This document shows positions 58,140-64,000 of a DNA stretch of 64,000 nt, one piece after another; within the stretch, counting starts at the first letter, position 1, and each line of letters opens with the position of its first letter. The stretch covers positions 676,762-740,761 of the forward strand of contig JACTVC010000023.1 in assembly GCA_018417955.1 (NCBI GenBank). Direction: 5' to 3'. The translations under genes were made by a program, and so were the position numbers. Below the pieces are notes generated by a model. It was not told where the DNA came from and made no database searches. It worked only from the letters and a program-made list of their open reading frames with translations. The DNA comes from Laccaria trichodermophora. Taxonomy: Eukaryota > Basidiomycota > Agaricomycetes > Agaricales > Hydnangiaceae.

Positions 58140-59600
58140 ATCGGCCTGTCAAAGCTGCCACATCAGCATGTCATATATTACGATGCATGAAGATATACCA
58201 GAATATGGATGCTGCTTTGCCAATTGAGAAGCAATCTTCCAACGGTACTTCGTCTCCCAATGGTCGAACACACTTTGGGGGAACGCCTGGCCAGCATGTA
58301 CAGGCAAGTAAGCCTTGACCGTGAACATGGGTGTTCCAGGCCGTTGTTCTTTGCCGAACACTTGTCCACAACGCTTGTTCAAACACGAGTAGATACCACC
58401 GATAGCGTTCTCGGGGCACTGAAATTCGACTGAATAAAAGATAAGTATGGTATCTATACACTAAAGGGTGAAATAATAGATGGGCTCCTGAAGACCAGGT
58501 GTGGCGATCAGGCAGGCAGCATAGGTCGCGCGACGCATTGTTGGGATAATCTGACCTCCTCCACGATGGATGGCATCAGTATGCAACTGATGAAAAACAT
58601 CAGTATCCAGAGCTCAACAACCAATCCATACCACGTACGGTAACATCGAGCACGTTGACACCGCCGAATGAGATGCAGCAACACATGAATCCTTGATTTC
58701 TTTCAAGTACTGCACACCCTTGATGACGTCGACTAACAAATAGGGACCAGTGGTATGATAGGGTGACGATACCAGACTCGGCTTTGACAGTCTCACGGTA
58801 TGGGACGACGGGATCAGAAATTTTGAGGGGGACCGGCGTGATCATCTTGCAGATCCTGTGGGGAGTTCGTTAGACAAGGACAATTCAGCACCAGCGACAA
58901 TGTGCTAACCAGTTTCTACGATCCACGCTTTCATGCAGGGATCAAACTTGGAGAGACGCTTGAGATTTTCCACAAGCTTGGGGTAATCAGCCGCATTCTT
59001 GACCACAACTGCGACCTGCACGGCGGGAGAGACGGAGAAACGCATGACCCTCATGTTGTAGGCGGTTTGGTAAGAGTACCGCTCTTGAGCAGGAAGTGGT
59101 CGATACCAAAGAGACCAATAATGTTACCGGCAGGGCAATCCTCAATAGGCTCAACGTAACGACCCATCATTGGATACGGACTTTGGGTCCAGACATGACT
59201 GTGCCAGAGAAGGCACGACCAAAAACGGAGAAACGAACTTTATCGGAGGTGGGCACCATCTTGGAGACGTAGAGGGGTCCCTAGGGGTCGCAGTCCCTGA
59301 TACCAATAGCGGACTCGTCGTCCATGGGACCCTCATAAAGAGTCTCAACACGGTTGTGCTGAGCGGTGGCGGGCCAGGGGACATTGGTGACTATCATCTC
59401 CGAGAGAGTGTCACCGGCGGGGAGGAACTTTCCCATGATAACCCTGAGAGCAGGGCCTTGCCTTTCAAATTGCGCTCATCTTGCGAGCTTCACGTCAAGC
59501 TTTTCGAGCATGGGGCCTATGGAGTCATTTCTGAAGTTCATGACGACATCGAGGCCAGGGATAAACTGGCTAAACGCGCGCTCGCCCCCTTGTAATGCTA
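58140..59600 (-). pseudogene. EFT2: Cytosolic elongation factor 2 fragment with introns and deletions
   Basis: EF-2 is the cytosolic translocation GTPase. From 59,600 downward: [179 protein letters not shown] and [19 protein letters not shown]. Two short GT..AG introns (about 58,593-58,650 and 58,435-58,485) still interrupt the copy. Blocks are lost, for example after VRIQ and between LPV and AGQAF. Stops replace coding triplets (CDP then stop). The G domain is absent. A gene this conserved cannot be functional in this state, so it is a DNA-derived pseudogene. Confidence 0.9.
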
Positions 59601-59689
59601 AGGAGCGGTCATCGGCCACAACTTGTGCAAGGAGGCCTGCCGAATTTGCCACGTCAACCTGATATACATGCGCAAAAATTGTACCTAGA

Positions 59690-60520
59690 GAAATTTTGAA
59701 GATGGCATAGGTTCACAACGCCAATCGTCGGCAGACGCTTCCAATTTTCTTGCTATTGTAAGACAATATCGGCCACTTTCTTGATTTGTGGCCGACTATG
59801 GCCACATCCGCCATGGCCGCTGTTCCGTTTAACATCCTCATCCGAACGAGGGAGAAGGAACAAATTGGTCCAGCCCATGAGTGTGTGTAGTGGCATGTAA
59901 AGGGCTATATATAATCTGTAAGGGATATGGATCTAATAAAAATATGAAGGCTCACACCTGATTTGGGAGGTATGCCTATGTTACATACGCCTAAGAATGC
60001 CCATGGAATGCATCCTCGACTGGTGACAGATGTTGCGTTTCTAAATAGAGAAGCAAACTCCAAGAAATAGTGAGTGAGGTTGAGATGATGACCAGGTGGC
60101 TTCCCAGCGAAAATAAGCCTCAGCAGACAGGTTGCACGTAGTCAAGACCAAGAAGGGCGCTCATCTGATACCGAATGAAGCAGGGCTCGCGGAGGTTGTC
60201 CAGGAGGAGAACATGATTCCAGAGCGCGCCTGAATGTAAATCGCGAAAGTTGTTAGTTTGATATAGAGAGGGTAGGCGAAGACTCACCTGGTGAATCAGC
60301 TGTGGCGGGCTGTGCAGATAAAGTCGTCAGTATCAGTGGTAATTCTGTGGCCATGCGTACTCCCAAACAGACGCGTTCGGACTCCCGTGCCACGAGGATC
60401 CACAACGCGTCGTTTGGAAGGAGCAACATCAGACCAAAAAGTGACCTCAACATGATGTATCTCCGCCATACGTGATCTACAAGATGGTGGGTCGTCAGCA
60501 CATGTAGAGACATGGATAGC
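59690..60520 (-). pseudogene. Fragment of an unidentified multi-exon membrane-like protein
   Basis: Minus-strand exons: WRRYIMLRSLFGLMLLLPND and ALWILVARESERVCLG (about 60,470-60,350), a GT..AG gap, PATADSPG, another intron of about 60 bp (60,230-60,285), then WNHVLLLDNLREPCFIRYQM and SALLGLDYVQPVC (about 60,230-60,130), and THYFLEFA (about 60,080-60,050). MLRSLFGLMLLLP is hydrophobic enough for a membrane segment. Intron-bearing and colinear, it resembles the other gene fragments nearby. Family not recognised. Confidence 0.4.
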
Positions 60521-60597
60521 CAGAACCAGACAGAACCTAGGAATGTCTTACCGCGAGCTAACCAGAAGGCTTTGTATACTATCGTTACCCCCTCCTT

Positions 60598-60910
60598 CGG
60601 TTGGACCTAACATTCGGTTCCCGCTGCAATTCTCCGCCGATTTCTCTAGTTTTTTGCAAGAACACTCTAGCTATATCTATTTACATAGTCCGTGGTTTTT
60701 TTCCTGCAGAAAACGATGCAGAACAGAGGTAGGAGATATGGGTGGTGTCACGCTCTGCCGGTCGGACTGTGAATCCTCTACAGGCGCACCTAGGTGCACT
60801 GTCGCACATACGTCGGAGCCTGAATCCCCAGCCAAATCCCATCAAGTTTGATGGCATTTCTGTTCGGTTTGATGGGATCATCTGTGACAACCGAACGTTA
60901 GGTCCAACCG
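60598..60910. mobile_element. Candidate 313-bp MITE
   Basis: Inverted ends CGGTTGGACCTAACATTCGG (60,598 onward) and its near-complement ending at 60,910 pair over 22 bp with one mismatch. No reading frame of interest lies inside. A target duplication could not be defined (left flank CCTCCTT, right flank GATCAAA), so the element class is open. Confidence 0.5.
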
Positions 60911-60913
60911 GAT

Positions 60914-61850
60914 CAAAAATGAACCCAACTGTTTCCCACCATGTAAATCAGAATGTCCTGAGATACAAAATAGGCACGTGTCTTATTACTAATATGACTT
61001 TATAATAATTTCTACGAAATAATAGTACTTAATTATTCCTTGCTATGTTGAACCGGAAAGCTCCATCGCGGATCCAACATTCCAATGCCCAACTCCCACA
61101 CAAGACGACGGGGAGCCGCAAGGGTCATTGACCCAAGTGAAGTTGGCCTTTGTTGAGGAGAAGCTGAGCGATGGGTGTACAAGGACCAAGGCACATTCGG
61201 TGAGTCCACGACGCGCAGAGAGAGAAGGCAGAGTGTTGGAAGAGAGGTGTGAGGACAGAGTGAGAGGTTACTCTTGAAGAATAGTGTGCGTATTTGAGAG
61301 AATTGACGTTTGGCAAAGCCGAGCCGCAAGGGAGGCAGCGTTCTAAGAAGGTCAAGCGGGCACAAAACAGAAGGGCAAGTGTGGCGGAAGGTGAGTCGAG
61401 TCACTTCGCGCGCGTTCGGCAAAGCCGAGACGTGCAGAGTCTACAAAAAGTATTTGTGGGGAGAAAGAATGAGGCCTGAGGCCGGCTAGGATGGATGGCT
61501 CGTGCGCATGCAGCAGAACTAGATTAGAGACGATGGTTAGGAATGTGTCAGCGCGAGTTGACGAGAAGGCATGGAAAGCATGAGAACGGGACTCAGAAGA
61601 TAGGCAAAAGATGGGTGTACATGCAGTCGCTAGTTGTTTTGATGAAAAATGAACAGCTGTACATGTTTACCACTATGTAAATCAGAAAGTCCTGAGAAAT
61701 ACTTAGATACAAGATAGACACGTGTCATTATTACTAATTATATGACTTTATAATACTTGATTTAAATTTCCCATTCGTGGAAAGCATTTACACAAGACGA
61801 GGGAGCCGCAGGGGGTCATTGATACAAGTGAAATTGGCTTGGGGCACGGC
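60914..61850. repeat. Direct repeat pair beside the CACTA transposase
   Basis: 60,930-61,165 and 61,655-61,850 share, in order, CCATGTAAATCAGAA or close, GTCCTGAGA, CACGTGTC, ATGACTTTATAAT, CACAAGACGA, GGGAGCCGCA, GGGTCATTGA and AAGTGAA.TTGGC. The offset is about 720 bp with roughly 80% identity by eye and small indels. Between them lies CGGCAAAGCCGAG-rich sequence (61,310-61,440). Possibly subterminal DNA of the CACTA element. Confidence 0.6.
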
Positions 61851-62112
61851 ATCCATATACATACTCTACAACCCTCTGAGCCCCGGCTGCTACGGTAGAA
61901 AGAAGACGGAGCTCCTTGTCAGAAGAAATAAATTTCTTTTCAACACCGCACTCACCAAAATAAGTGGTGGTTGGTACTGAAGTGGAACGGTAACAGACGA
62001 GCAGTGTTCAACTCGCTCCGCTTTGGAGATTGGAACTCGCAAGGTCACCGAGTGGAAAGGATAACATACGCTAAATTGTCGGTGAGCGAAAAAATTTCTC
62101 GTCAGAAATACC

Positions 62113-64000
62113 TTAACTTACTCGGTCAATTGGTAGGACATGAATTACGTCTTCGTAACCTTCCAAACTGAAAGGGGTTAAAGCAAAATGACAGATAACT
62201 TTCGAGAGCGCAATCAAATGGACGTATGTGGCTTCTTTTTGACACAAGAAGCCTCCAGCAAAGCCAAATTTCTTGTATGGGTCAGCTCGATCCACACGGT
62301 TTGGGACCATTGGGACATGTTCTTGAACAATCAGGTAGCAACAAGACACATTTTTTCCGCCTGAGGTCTGGTGTGTATGTTGAAAAATTTTTGTCACCTT
62401 GCCCGCACGATGTGTTTCCATACCATCCGGGTTAGGTGCTTCGAATATGATGGCGCTATTTCGAGAAGCCGGTGAAAAACAGGTGGCGTAAGAGACACCA
62501 TGGCTGGAGATCTCTTCAACTGCATGTGCGTCTGCGGGGATATGGGCACCTGGGTCGGACCATTCAATATGGGTACGTAAGAGCTGATAATGATCATCTT
62601 CGAGCGTAATAGGTCTCGCCTTGGATGTCGTTGAGTATTCTGGAGTGGAAGGGTCCAGCAATGCAGCACGTCGAAATCCGCGAATGTCTTCTTGCTCTAT
62701 GCATTTCATGGTGTCGACCATTTCGACCACTGTTTGACGTATATCCTCATCATCCGCAAGGATACCACGAAGATTGGCAGCCCGTGCCGACGTCTTCACC
62801 AAAGTACATTCCAACTGACCTGAAAGTTTAAATTTAAATCAGCCTAAATTGTGTGGTCTCGACCTGTAAACATCACAGACCTATCTTTTGATTTGTGTTC
62901 AGGCGATGCAGAAAGTTGATATAACGTTCATAGTACATTGAAGTGCGTGGATGATTGGGTCCAAACAAATGCATGAAGTCTCCAAGATGCAAGGCAGCGT
63001 GATGCACAGGCCGGAGGGGATGATTTGGGAACAATGTCTGCACCCCAGTCAGGTAACGCAGCATGAGTTTGTTGTAATCGTCAACTTGATTTGGAGAGGA
63101 AACACGCATATTCGCAATACGAACAGCACTGACGAGGTCCATAAAATTTTCAAGAAGCGCCTGCTTACGGCCCGTATCCTCTCGCCAAAGGCGTATAAGG
63201 GTGATTGGTAAATGAATAGTGCAAATCACTCGCCAGTTATCTGCACTGAGTTTGCCCCGTTCCTTTGTACCCCAATTTGGCGGGGCAGGGCTGACCCAGG
63301 AAGGGAGTTGTGTGACCCTCATATCTGCCCAGATCTCGTTCATGACATCTAATGCGAGAACCACCCGTCCTGTTTCCTTCGGCGGGGCAAGGCTGTGAAG
63401 GGTGCGATATTTTTCCGGATCTCCGTCAATCTGGTGGCCGTTTAGTGCGGGGAGGGAGACGCGATGTAGGAGGCTCACCGACGCAAAAATGGAATCCAAT
63501 AGGCTACGCTTCGTTGCCTTGGCATTGCCGATGTCGATGCCGCCAATACTCAGCGCCTCCTGAAGCTGGCGGAACATGCTAATGGTGCCCTGCTTAAATG
63601 CTTGCGTGCGGCTCCGTACTTTCTCGTCTTTGTTTGTGATATGTCGGATCACACGCTTGAAAGCGGAAGTCAAGTTTATTTGGCCAGCCGTTGCTTCATT
63701 CTGGGCAACGTCTTTTTCTGGCCCTTGGTGAGCATGTGCCGCTTCATGAGGGGCTACGTCCCCTTCCTCTGCGTCGTCATCGCTGGAAGATCCGGAAGAG
63801 CTCTCTCCGTCATTATCACTCTCGCTTTCGCTTCCTAAGATTACGGAGGAGAGATCCTCAAGTAAACTTGTTCCGGTGTCCATACTGTCGCCTTCGCGGA
63901 GTAGAAATGAATGTACGGTTGGGTCATCAATGCTACTTCGCTAAAAAGCAAGATTAAGTCCAGCTGAAGACGCATGGATCCCTATGACTTACCCAATAAC
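62113..64000 (-). CDS. CACTA-type (Tnp2-like) transposase, C-terminal part, 5' end beyond the window
   Basis: The exon 63,940-62,873 contains DPTVHSFLLREGDSMDTGTS, an acidic serine-rich stretch, LPSWVSPAPPNWGTKERGKL, DNWRVICTIHLPITLIRLWR and HPLRPVHHAALHLGDFMHLF. This is the region after the Tnp2 catalytic domain in Agaricomycete CACTA transposases. A short intron (about 62,815-62,872) leads to the last exon: ECTLVKTSARAANLRGIL, SHGVSYATCFSPASRNSAII, YKKFGFAGGFL and HVLPIDRV. A further intron with GTAAGT donor lies at 63,941-63,992, so the catalytic exons lie beyond 64,000. No stop interrupts the visible exons, so this copy may be relatively young. CACTA elements are known to carry captured gene fragments. 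Confidence 0.85.

Noticed and set aside
59170..59662. Plus-strand frames over the EF-2 fragment
   Set aside because: The minus strand carries unmistakable EF-2 sequence; the plus frames are its complement.

Overview
This is a transposon-rich, rearranged stretch of a filamentous basidiomycete genome, most likely a mushroom-forming Agaricomycete. Evidence: short GT..AG introns (about 50-57 bp); two NACHT-WD40 NLR-like genes of the kind amplified in Agaricomycetes; a KDZ transposase with its CxC2 cysteine cluster; an Agaricomycete-type CACTA (Tnp2) transposase; fungal Golgi apyrase (GDA1) copies. I cannot name the species. No rRNA genes, plasmid features or CRISPR array were seen.

Layout. (1) 1-1.43 kb: a degenerate repeat (R1) whose second copy lies at 48.9-50.5 kb, same orientation; a tRNA-like sequence follows it. 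(2) 1.6-13.9 kb: a KDZ transposon neighbourhood. A probable TET/JBP-type 2-oxoglutarate dioxygenase (+) faces the KDZ transposase (-), and a KDZ-associated accessory gene (+) diverges from it. The transposase is split by a 1,864-bp hAT-like element with an exact 8-bp target duplication, and the accessory gene by an 813-bp foldback element with a TA duplication. A coiled-coil gene (-) closes the block. (3) 13.9-16.5 kb: AT-rich, no gene recognised. (4) 16.5-43.6 kb: a head-to-tail segmental duplication of about 14 kb. Each copy holds an NLR-like gene (-), a decayed gene of unknown function (+) and a GDA1/CD39 apyrase (+). NLR A looks intact. NLR B is broken by two frameshifts and by a 1.85-kb foldback element that itself carries a 267-bp MITE. 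Both apyrases are broken. (5) 43.6-51.3 kb: insertions, a second satellite-bearing TIR element, a displaced apyrase scrap, tandem repeats, R1 copy 2 and a higher-order tandem array. (6) 51.5-60.5 kb: a graveyard of housekeeping-gene fragments: delta-COP, mitochondrial EF-G, clathrin heavy chain, cytosolic EF-2, a membrane protein and perhaps a kelch protein. All are truncated and mutated; clathrin and EF-2 still carry introns, so they arose by DNA copying. (7) 60.6-64 kb: a small TIR element, a direct repeat and the 3' part of a CACTA transposase running off the window.

Two themes tie the window together. First, nested transposition: several insertions can be reconstructed to the base because the empty site survives. 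Second, CpG decay: the NLR bodies have almost no CpG while flanking sequence is CpG-rich, and NLR B differs from NLR A repeatedly by CpG to TpG/CpA changes. This suggests cytosine methylation and deamination (inference). It is notable that the KDZ block carries a candidate 5-methylcytosine-oxidising enzyme.
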